From Gemmatimonadota bacterium (GTDB taxonomy: Bacteria > Latescibacterota > UBA2968 > UBA8231), in the NCBI GenBank assembly GCA_002712305.1, contig PATE01000051.1:27644-50842 (forward strand): 23,199 bases of DNA. The letters run 5' to 3'. Both the position numbers and the translations under genes were made by a program. Shown here piece by piece: positions 16,560 to 22,626 of this stretch; position 1 is the first letter of the stretch; each line of letters begins with the position of its first letter. The notes under the pieces were generated by a model. The model had not been told where the DNA came from, made no database searches, and worked only from the letters and a program-made list of their open reading frames with translations.

Positions 16560-17408
16560 GTGCTGCATCTGCTCGCAAGTCTTGCGCTGGTCGCGGCAAC
16601 GCTGATCGGAGCACGCCGTTTCGGGGTTCGACGTGTGGCAGTGCCAGCTTGTGTGCCACTGCTACTGTCGATGGCAGGTCCCCTTCAGTGGGTCCTGGTC
16701 TCCGGCTTGGCACCGGCACCCATCATTGGGCTGTTGGCGGCGATCCAGGTCGAACGAGGACGTGAATTCGGGCAGATCATCGCCTTGGCATCGGTTCCCG
16801 GTCTCGCGCTGGCCCTCATGCTGATGATGACGATCGGCGGACCGGGTGAGCAACGGCAGGAACTGAGCGACCAGATTCAGGAATCGTTGTCCAGCATGGG
16901 CGCCCAGGTTCCCGATGCTGAGCAGTTACAGCAGGTGATCGATCTGATGTTGCAGTTGTTCCCCGGCATGGCCTATCTGTCGATGCTCTTTGTGGCCGTC
17001 GTCGGTTATCGCATCGCCAGCAGCGTGAGCGCAGCGATCAACATGAGTTTGCCTGTCCCTACGCCGATGCGGCAGTGGCGGCTGTGGGACGAGATGATTT
17101 GGGGCCTGGTGGGATCAATGGGTCTGTTGCTGGTCTTCGATGGAGGCCCGCGCACACTGGCTGCCAACGTCCTGCTTGTCATCGTAGCTCTCTACGTGGT
17201 GCAGGGCCTGGCTCTGGTGCGTTACGCACTCTGGCGGCTCGGAGTTCAACGTTTTCTTGAGCTTGTCATCTACGCTTTGCTGATGTTTACGTCGGGCATT
17301 TCCTTCGTCATTCTCGGAATGCTCGGCCTGATGGACACATGGTTCGACTGGCGTCGCCTGGGCCCCGCTCAGTCCGATGAGTCAGCCGACGACGACGAAC
17401 AGCAGTGA
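16560..17408 (+). CDS. DUF2232 family (YybS-like) integral membrane protein
   Basis: A 282-residue polytopic membrane protein, with about seven or eight hydrophobic segments: near 1-18, 28-62, 72-95, 135-158, 185-222 and 233-265, and a short polar section at about 97-130 (EQRQELSDQIQESLSSMG). Its location between rpsF and rplI and its overall pattern match DUF2232/YybS proteins, whose function is unknown. The start is GTG at 16560; no strong Shine-Dalgarno sequence is present. The C-terminal tail is acidic (QSDESADDDEQQ). The gene ends 21 bp before rplI and is likely co-transcribed with it. Confidence 0.8.
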   Translation: MLHLLASLALVAATLIGARRFGVRRVAVPACVPLLLSMAGPLQWVLVSGLAPAPIIGLLAAIQVERGREFGQIIALASVPGLALALMLMMTIGGPGEQRQELSDQIQESLSSMGAQVPDAEQLQQVIDLMLQLFPGMAYLSMLFVAVVGYRIASSVSAAINMSLPVPTPMRQWRLWDEMIWGLVGSMGLLLVFDGGPRTLAANVLLVIVALYVVQGLALVRYALWRLGVQRFLELVIYALLMFTSGISFVILGMLGLMDTWFDWRRLGPAQSDESADDDEQQ

Positions 17409-17429
17409 GAATTCAGGAGGCCGACAACG

Positions 17430-17873
17430 GTGAAGGTGATCCTACTCAGAGATATTGAAACCCTCGGACAAACGGGCGAGATCGTCCAGGTTGCCGCGGG
17501 GTATGCGCGTAATTTCCTCATCCCGAATCGCCAGGCGATCTTGGCCAGCGACACGAACGTGGCGCAGTTCGAAACACAACGACGTCAACACGAAGCGACG
17601 GCCGAACGCGAACAGCGCGGTGCGCACCAGCAAGCGGCTGAGTTGGAGAAAGCGTCGCTCACCGCGCAGGTTCGTGTGGGCGAAGGTGATCGTCTCTTCG
17701 GTTCGGTCACGACGCAGAATATCGTCGACCTTCTCAAGGAGCAGGGGCACGACATCGATCGGCGGTCGATTCAACTCGAAGAGCCGATTCGTGAGCTTGG
17801 GGTGTACAACATCAAAGTACAGTTGCATTCGTCGGTGAAGGCGACCGTCAAGCTCTGGGTCGTCAAGGAATAG
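17430..17873 (+). CDS. rplI: 50S ribosomal protein L9
   Basis: L9 binds 23S rRNA at the base of the L1 stalk and affects frame maintenance. The 147-residue product is full length: N-terminal domain MKVILLRDIETLGQTGEIV with the ARNFLIP segment (about 26-32), a long connecting helix rich in Glu/Arg/Gln (about 42-75) and the C-terminal domain with VGEGDRLFGSVTTQNI and the terminal VKLWVVKE. The start is GTG with an ideal AGGAGG at 17415-17420, 9 nt upstream. It closes the rpsF-DUF2232-rplI cluster. Confidence 0.97.
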   Translation: MKVILLRDIETLGQTGEIVQVAAGYARNFLIPNRQAILASDTNVAQFETQRRQHEATAEREQRGAHQQAAELEKASLTAQVRVGEGDRLFGSVTTQNIVDLLKEQGHDIDRRSIQLEEPIRELGVYNIKVQLHSSVKATVKLWVVKE

Positions 17874-17929
17874 CCCATCACCCGCGCCGGCGCCCTTTAC
17901 AGGCCGGCTGCGAGGAACCTGCGCGCACC

Positions 17930-18817
17930 ATGATCGGACGTGCTATGGGATGGGGGTTCGTCCTCCTCCTTGTCGTTGCCTGCGGGCCCGAAGAGGAGGG
18001 CCCGGGCCCTTACGAGCTGATCGAAGAGCAGACATGGCGGGCCGTAAACGCCAGTCACTCCGGCGAGGATGGCCTGTTCGTGCAAGCCACCTTCCACACT
18101 CTCGCCTACGAACTGAGTCGCCTCTACGCGCAAGCGGAGAAGTCAGAACTGGTTCACGACCAATTGCGAAGTCGACTCCAGCAGTTTGTCTATTCCTACA
18201 TCGATGGTCGCTATCCGATGGAGGATGGCACCGACATCAACAGTCTGTATCTGCAGTACCTCATCTACGTCAATCCGAGTTTCGACGCGGGCAACCCCAT
18301 CGAGAAATCCCAGTTCGATGTGTGGCGCTCCGAATATGTCAGACGGTTACTCGGAATCATCTACGACATCAAGTACCCCCTGTTGCGGGCTCAATACGAT
18401 GAGCGTTGGGGTAACACTCTGTACAGCCGCCTCGTATTCTCTGTGTATGTGAAAAATGAGGAATACGAAGGGCCACCGTTGTCGGTCGCCGATCTCGGAT
18501 CGCGCACGTTTCTAGTCGATGAAGATGGAAACCGTTACGCGTCCAGCGGCACGGCAGGCCCCTATCCGTACGAATACGATCGACCGGAAACAGAGCATCT
18601 CGGAAAGGAGACTGTCTACCGGCTGTATTTTCCGAATCGGAAAGCAGATAGACAAACTCCAATCGTCACAACATCAACGTCGAGACTGCATCTGGTCGTT
18701 GAGGACTTCGGCGGCGTCGACCAGAGGCAGATGACGTGGGATCTTCCTTTTGAGTACCCAGTCGTTCCCTATCGGCGATTGCCTGCACCAGCACCCGACC
18801 CGCCGTCTTCAAGGTGA
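17930..18817 (+). CDS. Predicted lipoprotein of unknown function
   Basis: A 295-residue protein with a type II signal peptide: hydrophobic core GWGFVLLLVVAC and lipobox VVAC with Cys18, followed by an acidic stretch (GPEEEGPGPYELIEE). The mature part contains no family motif I recognise; it has a helical, Tyr-rich middle (FVYSYIDGRYPMEDGTDINS, WRSEYVRRLLGIIYDIKYPLL) and a beta-rich C-terminal half (LYSRLVFSVYV..., VYRLYFPN, LHLVVEDFGG), ending in a Pro-rich tail. ATG at 17930 is taken as start; an ATG at 17945 would also keep the signal peptide. A palindromic GCCGGC pair (17886-17891 and 17903-17908) lies between rplI and this gene. It is the last host gene before tRNA-Sec. Confidence 0.8.
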   Translation: MIGRAMGWGFVLLLVVACGPEEEGPGPYELIEEQTWRAVNASHSGEDGLFVQATFHTLAYELSRLYAQAEKSELVHDQLRSRLQQFVYSYIDGRYPMEDGTDINSLYLQYLIYVNPSFDAGNPIEKSQFDVWRSEYVRRLLGIIYDIKYPLLRAQYDERWGNTLYSRLVFSVYVKNEEYEGPPLSVADLGSRTFLVDEDGNRYASSGTAGPYPYEYDRPETEHLGKETVYRLYFPNRKADRQTPIVTTSTSRLHLVVEDFGGVDQRQMTWDLPFEYPVVPYRRLPAPAPDPPSSR

Positions 18818-18846
18818 GGGGAGCAAGGAGAGTGCTGGGCACACAT

Positions 18847-18945
18847 GGGAGCGGATGGGAGCCTGGTGGCCTCCGCGGATTTCAAATCCGTTGCGGTGTC
18901 GGGAGACCGGCGCTGGGTGGGTTCGATTCCCACACGTTCCCGCCA
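18847..18945 (+). tRNA. selC: tRNA-Sec (selenocysteine, anticodon UCA)
   Basis: The 99-nt gene has the hallmarks of tRNA-Sec: an anticodon stem GCGGA/TCCGT around loop TTTCAAA with anticodon TCA, a long D arm (GGGAGCC with GGCCTCC, one mismatch), a long variable arm (GTC-GGGA-GAC core with GCG/CGC base) and a T arm GTGGG/CCCAC around TTCGATT. Seven acceptor pairs GGGAGCG/CGTTCCC are clear; the eighth pair expected in bacterial tRNA-Sec would be G-A. Discriminator G and encoded CCA finish the gene. It reads UGA as selenocysteine, so the host presumably has selenoproteins, although selA, selB and selD are not in this window. An integrase gene follows directly, so its 3' end is the probable attachment site. 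Confidence 0.95.
18921..18945 (+). other. Probable island attachment site (3' end of tRNA-Sec)
   Basis: Tyrosine integrases of the P4 type often insert at the T-arm/acceptor 3' end of selC and rebuild the gene. The integrase gene starts 164 bp downstream in the same direction, the standard layout. The partner direct repeat at the far end is not found in the rest of the window, so the exact core and the other boundary are undefined. Confidence 0.55.
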
Positions 18946-18978
18946 ATACTCATCCAGAGTCATCTGAGAAGGCTCTAT

Positions 18979-19004
18979 AACTCCTTAAGTTACAGGGGTT
19001 TTTT
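18979..19004 (+). terminator. Candidate intrinsic terminator after tRNA-Sec
   Basis: AACTCC (18979-18984) can pair with GGGGTT (18995-19000), with one G-U pair and a 10-nt loop, and is followed by a T-run through 19004. A second small stem, AGAGTC/GGCTCT (18956-18976), precedes it. Together they could end the selC transcript and insulate the integrase promoter. Confidence 0.45.
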
Positions 19005-19041
19005 CATGGAAGGTCGAACCGAGTAGATCCGAAGACATCCG

Positions 19042-19083
19042 TTGACATACCCCGCTTATCTGGGGTATCTTATTGGGGTATCT
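19042..19083 (+). promoter_or_regulatory. Integrase promoter overlapped by inverted and direct repeats
   Basis: TTGACA (19042-19047) and TATCTT (19066-19071) with an 18-nt spacer form a sigma-70 promoter upstream of the integrase GTG at 19109. ATACCCC (19047-19053) and GGGGTAT (19062-19068) form an inverted repeat over the spacer and -10, and GGGGTATCT is repeated exactly at 19062-19070 and 19075-19083. The arrangement is that of an operator where a repressor, the integrase itself or AlpA would block RNA polymerase. Confidence 0.55.
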
Positions 19084-19108
19084 GTAATTCGATTCCCAAA
19101 AGGTCACG

Positions 19109-20359
19109 GTGCCCAAGGTCAGCAGGAACAAGCTATCTGACCCAACTGTGAAGGCCGCCACATTCGACGGGCGACCCTTCAAGCTGCATGACGGCGACGG
19201 CCTGTTCCTCCACGTCAAGCGGGGCGGGAAGTACTGGCGCTTCCGCTTCTGGCTGGGTCTCAACGCCAAGGCGAAGCCGAAAGAGCGTCTCATGGCCCTG
19301 GGCGTCTACCCTGCCGTGAGTCTGAAGGAGGCCCGGAGGGCCCGCGACGATGCCCGAGCCCGGTTGGCTCAGGGCCTTGACCCCGTGGCTCACCGCCAGG
19401 AACAGAAAGCCCGCAAGAAGGTCGCCGGGGCCAATACCTTCGAGTCTGTGGCCCGCGAGTGGTGGGAGGATCTGCACCGCCACAAGGCAGCATTTGCGGA
19501 GCGCGACCTGCGCCGTCTGGAGATGTACATCTTCCCCCACATTGGCTCCGACCCTATCGTGGCGATCGATTCGCTGCGTCTGCTGAACGTCTTGCGGCGG
19601 ATCGAGCGAGCGGGCAAGACACCCACGGCCCATAAGGTGAAGGATGTGTGCTCCCAGGTCTTCAAGTACGCCATCCGCACCAATCGAGCAGATTCCAATC
19701 CGGCGACGGGTCTCGGTCTCGATACGCTCCGGCCCAAGAACACGGGGAAGCACCATCCCGCAGCCGAGACCCCCGAGCAACTGGCGCAGCTTCTTCGTGC
19801 GATCGATGGCTACGGCGGCGAGCAGACGACGATGGCGGCCCTCAAGCTATCTGCCATGCTATTCCCCCGCCCCGGAGAACTGCGGACGGCCCGGTGGGAG
19901 GAGTTTGACCTGATCGAGGGTACCTGGGATTTCAACCCATCGAAGGGCGGGCGGCCACTGCTGACCCCACTACCGACGCAGGCAGTTGACATCTTGTCCG
20001 GACTGCGCCCCGTCACGGGTCCGCAAGGCTACGTTTTTCCAGCGACCCAAGATGACAAGCCTATATCGAACGCCACGCTTGGCAATGCCCTCCGACGTGG
20101 CATCAAACGTCACGGCCTGGACTTCGACGCCGTGCCACATGGCTTCCGAGCGACAGCACGGACGCTACTCGTAGAAGCCCTGAACGAGGCCGAGGAGGTC
20201 ATCGAGCTGCAACTGACCCACACAGTGCGAGATCGTCTGGGAAGGGCATACAACAGGACAACGTTGCTCGACCAACGACGTGACATGCTGCAGCGATGGG
20301 CGGATTACCTCGACCGTCTGCGCGGAAGTGTCGTCTCCTTGGCTGAGGCAGCGGCATGA
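19109..20359 (+). CDS. int: P4-type tyrosine integrase
   Basis: A 416-residue site-specific recombinase that inserts and excises the island. The N-terminal arm-binding domain (DUF4102 type) is seen as KLSDPTVKAATFDG...KLHDGDGLFLHVK...YWRFRFW (8-48) and YPAVSLKEARRARDDARARLAQGLDP (67-92). The core-binding SAM-like domain is about 108-200. The catalytic domain has all active residues: Arg254 (FPRPGELRTARW), Lys279 (SKGGRP), His344 and Arg347 (PHGFRATARTLL), His371 (QLTHTV) and the nucleophile Tyr381 (AYNRT). The gene looks intact. GTG start with AAAAGG 5 nt upstream. Position directly after tRNA-Sec points to that gene as its target. Its stop overlaps the next start as ATGA. Confidence 0.97.
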   Translation: MPKVSRNKLSDPTVKAATFDGRPFKLHDGDGLFLHVKRGGKYWRFRFWLGLNAKAKPKERLMALGVYPAVSLKEARRARDDARARLAQGLDPVAHRQEQKARKKVAGANTFESVAREWWEDLHRHKAAFAERDLRRLEMYIFPHIGSDPIVAIDSLRLLNVLRRIERAGKTPTAHKVKDVCSQVFKYAIRTNRADSNPATGLGLDTLRPKNTGKHHPAAETPEQLAQLLRAIDGYGGEQTTMAALKLSAMLFPRPGELRTARWEEFDLIEGTWDFNPSKGGRPLLTPLPTQAVDILSGLRPVTGPQGYVFPATQDDKPISNATLGNALRRGIKRHGLDFDAVPHGFRATARTLLVEALNEAEEVIELQLTHTVRDRLGRAYNRTTLLDQRRDMLQRWADYLDRLRGSVVSLAEAAA

Positions 20360-21249
20360 CCGGAGCGCCCCTGCCCGAGAGCATCGCGAACGCTTGCATC
20401 GCCCTGGCGCAGACCAATGAACCCATCTTGTTGGTGGGCGCAGGTAGCGACCTGCTGGAGCGTGTTGCTCGCCGTATCCACGACCTGGCATCTGTGAATC
20501 GGACGTGGCCCCCTCGGTCGTATGTCGCGGAGTCCTGTCGCGGCAAGCTGCCGAACTGGGCTACTGGTACAACGCAGCGGGACATTTACGTGCAGAGCCG
20601 GTTGGAGGGCTACCTCTCGTACGTGGACACCGTCCACCTGTCAGACGTAGAATCTGTGAGCGACGAGGTGGGCAACGAGATCATGGCGAAGCTCTATAAC
20701 GTGGGGCCAGTCAGCGACTTCACGCAGAAGGAGATCATGGCGAAGCTGCATGAAGGCGGCCACATCCGGGCTCGCCTCATCTTCTCCTCGACAGTCGAGC
20801 CCGAGCAGTGGCCCGGAGGCACGCCCAAGGAAGCGCTGTTGGGTGTGCTTCGGAAGTGCAGGCGGTTCAACGTGGGAGCCGCGGTCAACGACTCGGTACC
20901 AGACCCGGCAGGGCTGACAGTCGAACAGGATGACAACGGGCGTTGGATCTTCGAGTTGAACGGCAAGCAGTCTTCCCCGGTCAGCGGGAAGGCGCACGGC
21001 TTCCGCTACCTCAAGATCCTTCTTGACTCACCTGGCAAGGAGTTTACGCCGAAGGAGTTGAGGGACCGGTTGAATCCGCGTCGGGAGCCTCCCAAGATTG
21101 CAGACTCTGACCGGGCGCGAGTGCGGAACGCGGTACATCTGGTCTTGGACCCGAAGAAGAATATCCCCTCTGACGTACGCAACCATCTGAACAGAAGCGG
21201 TCACCTCAAGATCGGGACTGTCTGCGTGTACCGGCCGGTACCCAAATAG
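20356..21249 (+). CDS. Island protein with eroded AAA+ activator-like N-terminus and winged-helix-like C-terminus
   Basis: A 297-residue protein of no family I can name with certainty. Residues 22-175 follow the outline of an NtrC-type AAA+ domain but lack catalytic residues: EPILLVGAGSDLLERVARRIH (22-42) stands where Walker A (G..G.GK) would be and has no Lys; TVHLSDVESVSDEV (92-105) stands in the Walker B place with Ser-Asp for Asp-Glu; ARLIFSST (139-146) resembles the sensor I strand without its Asn. Residues 211-295 (GFRYLKILLDSPGKEFTPKELRDRL, then a basic helix) resemble winged-helix domains attached to signalling ATPases. It starts within the integrase stop (ATGA), so it is translated with Int and may regulate integration or island genes. 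The family comparison is inference from motif reading. Confidence 0.7.
   Translation: MTGAPLPESIANACIALAQTNEPILLVGAGSDLLERVARRIHDLASVNRTWPPRSYVAESCRGKLPNWATGTTQRDIYVQSRLEGYLSYVDTVHLSDVESVSDEVGNEIMAKLYNVGPVSDFTQKEIMAKLHEGGHIRARLIFSSTVEPEQWPGGTPKEALLGVLRKCRRFNVGAAVNDSVPDPAGLTVEQDDNGRWIFELNGKQSSPVSGKAHGFRYLKILLDSPGKEFTPKELRDRLNPRREPPKIADSDRARVRNAVHLVLDPKKNIPSDVRNHLNRSGHLKIGTVCVYRPVPK
20677..20747 (+). repeat. 17-bp exact direct repeat inside the AAA-like gene
   Basis: GAGATCATGGCGAAGCT occurs at 20677-20693 and 20731-20747, exactly 54 bp apart, so EIMAKL is repeated 18 residues later in frame (EIMAKLYNVG and EIMAKLHEGG). It looks like an in-frame tandem duplication that has since diverged between the matching parts. 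Confidence 0.6.
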
Positions 21250-21284
21250 GTCCTCTCAGGCCGTCGAAACGGTACCCGCCCTGC

Positions 21285-21325
21285 CCCGACCTTCGGGTTG
21301 TTCATCCACAACAACCCATAGGAGG
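21285..21325 (+). promoter_or_regulatory. Mutually exclusive hairpins and AGGAGG before alpA
   Basis: GGGTTGTT (21295-21302) pairs perfectly with AACAACCC (21310-21317), loop 7 nt. An upstream alternative, CCCGA (21285-21289) with TCGGG (21293-21297), uses the same GGG, so only one can form. The stronger hairpin ends 2 nt before the AGGAGG (21320-21325) that serves the alpA ATG at 21332, so folding could tune translation. No T-run follows. Confidence 0.45.
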
Positions 21326-21331
21326 TCGGAT

Positions 21332-21559
21332 ATGCCCATCACTCACCCCACCCCACTTGCACCACGTCTGCTTCGCCTTCCTGCCGTTCTCGATCAAACC
21401 GGCATGCGCCGCAGTCTCCTCTATGAGGAGATGGCGAAAGGTCGATTCCCCACGCCTGTAAAGCTCTCCCAGCGCGCTATCGCCTGGCCGTCGGACGAGA
21501 TCGACGCCTGGATTGCCGCCCGCATCGAGGCCCGCGACACCGCGGAGGTGACCCCATGA
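21332..21559 (+). CDS. AlpA-family phage/island transcriptional regulator
   Basis: A 75-residue protein with the AlpA helix-turn-helix (MerR-like excisionase fold): RLLRLPAVLDQTGMRRSLLY (12-31), EEMAKGRFPTPVKLSQRAIAWPSDEIDAWIAARI (32-65), the standard order of HTH, GRFP turn, W-x-x-x-E-I-D-x-W helix. In P4-like elements AlpA activates integrase expression and so promotes excision; here it could act on the repeats at the int promoter. A strong AGGAGG lies 6 nt before the ATG. Its stop overlaps a possible next start (ATGA at 21556-21559). Confidence 0.93.
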   Translation: MPITHPTPLAPRLLRLPAVLDQTGMRRSLLYEEMAKGRFPTPVKLSQRAIAWPSDEIDAWIAARIEARDTAEVTP

Positions 21560-21930
21560 CGGTGCTCGCAGATGGCATGGATGGCCGCCGACCCGGCAGG
21601 CCCAAAAGGAGCAACAAGCGAAAGCCCAACCGACCCCGAGAAACGGGGGTCAATCGACCCCAGAATCGACGATCTCCCCATCGCCCGACCCAACACCCCC
21701 GGAGGCCATCGGACAGCAGATTCGTCCCGGCCCACGCGCACAAAGACACACATAAAAGGCAGCCTGTTACTTTCGAACCCGCCAGGGGGGCCCCGGGGGG
21801 TGTTGCCGATCTACGCACCCAAAATTGCAGGATTTCGAAACCGGCTGGTGGTGGGCTCTACTCATCTCCCTCACACAACCGAACACACACATCGTTGCCG
21901 AGACATCTTAGGGATGACTACGTGCCTTAA
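21556..21930 (+). CDS. Doubtful Arg/Pro-rich ORF after alpA
   Basis: A 124-codon frame starting in the alpA stop (ATGA), which is the only good argument for it. The product would be very basic and low in complexity in its first 75 residues (GRRPGRPKRSNKRKPNRPRE and following), then lose any pattern. The 3' part runs through the GC block at 21785-21800 and the 52-bp repeat copy at 21837-21888, which suggests that at least the end is not a conserved coding region. An overlapping frame (21572-21934) is just as long. A genuine short protein with a different end, or no gene at all, are both possible. Apart from these elements I see nothing in 21560-21991. Confidence 0.25.
   Translation: MTVLADGMDGRRPGRPKRSNKRKPNRPRETGVNRPQNRRSPHRPTQHPRRPSDSRFVPAHAHKDTHKRQPVTFEPARGAPGGVADLRTQNCRISKPAGGGLYSSPSHNRTHTSLPRHLRDDYVP
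21785..21800. other. G6-C4-G6 block
   Basis: Six G, four C and six G in a row contain nested GGGGCCCC and CCCCGGGG palindromes. The block can form a stable hairpin or a G-rich structure and is unlike its surroundings. Confidence 0.5.
21837..21888 (+). repeat. 52-bp direct repeat, copy 1 (left of membrane-protein gene)
   Basis: Begins GAAACCGGCTGGTGG and ends CAACCGAACACAC. It matches copy 2 at 22490-22541 at 48 of 52 positions, in the same orientation, 653 bp apart. Similarity stops sharply at both ends. The two copies bracket a single AT-rich gene on the opposite strand. Confidence 0.85.
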
Positions 21931-21976
21931 ATAGTTTCCTTAGCATTCCCAGGTCCGTGCCCCACCGGGCGTAGTC
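21916..21976. repeat. 7-bp inverted repeat GACTACG / CGTAGTC downstream of the membrane-protein gene
   Basis: Arms at 21916-21922 and 21970-21976 with a 47-nt interval that itself holds a small GCCC/GGGC stem (21959-21970). It lies between repeat copy 1 and the stop of the membrane-protein gene. It may be a folded 3' end of that transcript or part of a recombination site; a chance pairing is possible. Confidence 0.3.
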
Positions 21977-21991
21977 GCCAGTATATGTGAC

Positions 21992-22438
21992 CTATTTCTC
22001 CGCCTCTGTGATATCAATAGTCGCGCGGCTCTTCAATTCTCTTAGCTGTTTTCTATAGATGAAGATCGCCCTGCTAAAAATGGCGATCAGGAGAAGATTC
22101 ACAACAGATGTGATGGCCGTGGGTCCAAAGGAATCGGGAGAGCTGAAAACAGAGACCACATCAAGCCCGTCAAAGATGAGCACGAACCAGAACGCAATGG
22201 GAATGCACGCAAAATAAAAAGATGGTGCTTTTTTGAGTGCGAGTGTCCAGTAGAGCCACGTAAGATCCAAGGCAATACCTGGGATTGTCCAGTAAGTCAA
22301 TAAGGACCAATTGAGCAAGCAGCCCGCGCATCCGCTGATGGACAAAAGTGCTATGAACAATCGCAAGAAGCGTTGATTTTTTTGCGTGAGAGCAAAAAAC
22401 GCCGCTTTGTACTGCTCTCTGTTCAAGAAAAAAGCCAT
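21992..22438 (-). CDS. Small four-helix membrane protein, island cargo
   Basis: A 148-residue hydrophobic protein with about four membrane segments (near 25-43, 47-66, 73-92 and 107-126), a charged N-terminus (NREQYKAAFFALTQKNQRFLR) and a basic, then acidic C-terminal tail (YRKQLRELKSRATIDITEAEK). I recognise no family. The base composition is visibly richer in A+T than all neighbours, with codons such as TTT, AAA and AGA that the host genes avoid, so it has a separate origin. A good AGAGGG lies about 9 nt before the ATG. It is the only gene on the minus strand of the island seen here and is flanked by the 52-bp direct repeats, like a captured cassette. Role unknown; an accessory or immunity/defence function is possible but unsupported. 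Confidence 0.75.
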   Translation of the reverse strand: MAFFLNREQYKAAFFALTQKNQRFLRLFIALLSISGCAGCLLNWSLLTYWTIPGIALDLTWLYWTLALKKAPSFYFACIPIAFWFVLIFDGLDVVSVFSSPDSFGPTAITSVVNLLLIAIFSRAIFIYRKQLRELKSRATIDITEAEK

Positions 22439-22489
22439 GGATATTTCCCTCTATTCTTGGTCTAAGTCTGCTGTTGAGTTGGCATTCGT

Positions 22490-22541
22490 GAAACCGGCTG
22501 ATGGTGGGTCCTACTCGTCTCCCTCACACAACCGAACACAC
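22490..22541 (+). repeat. 52-bp direct repeat, copy 2 (right of membrane-protein gene)
   Basis: Differs from copy 1 at four positions, all transitions. It lies about 50 bp upstream of the membrane-protein start codon (which reads leftward), so in transcript terms one copy is upstream and one downstream of the gene. Confidence 0.85.
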
Positions 22542-22626
22542 GCTCCATCCTCGTAAATATCTTCGTACATAAACGTCACCACTCATAAGCCACTGCCTCG
22601 CAGTCATGAAGTCGTTCTGAGGACGA

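Noticed and set aside
16715-16735. GGCAC-like sequence as a sigma-54 promoter
   Set aside because: It reads TTGG instead of TTGC at the -12 element and lies inside the DUF2232 coding region.
21775-21784. CCCGCCA matching the tRNA-Sec 3' end, considered as the second attachment site
   Set aside because: Only 7 bases match in a row, which is expected by chance in a few kb; flanks do not align.
21572-21934. Second 120-codon frame overlapping the Arg/Pro-rich ORF
   Set aside because: No start signal or domain; the overlapping frame at 21556 at least has ATGA coupling to alpA.
21837-22541. Repeat-flanked gene as an integron cassette
   Set aside because: No attC-type core (GTTRRRY with paired inner repeats) and no IntI-type insertion in the integrase.
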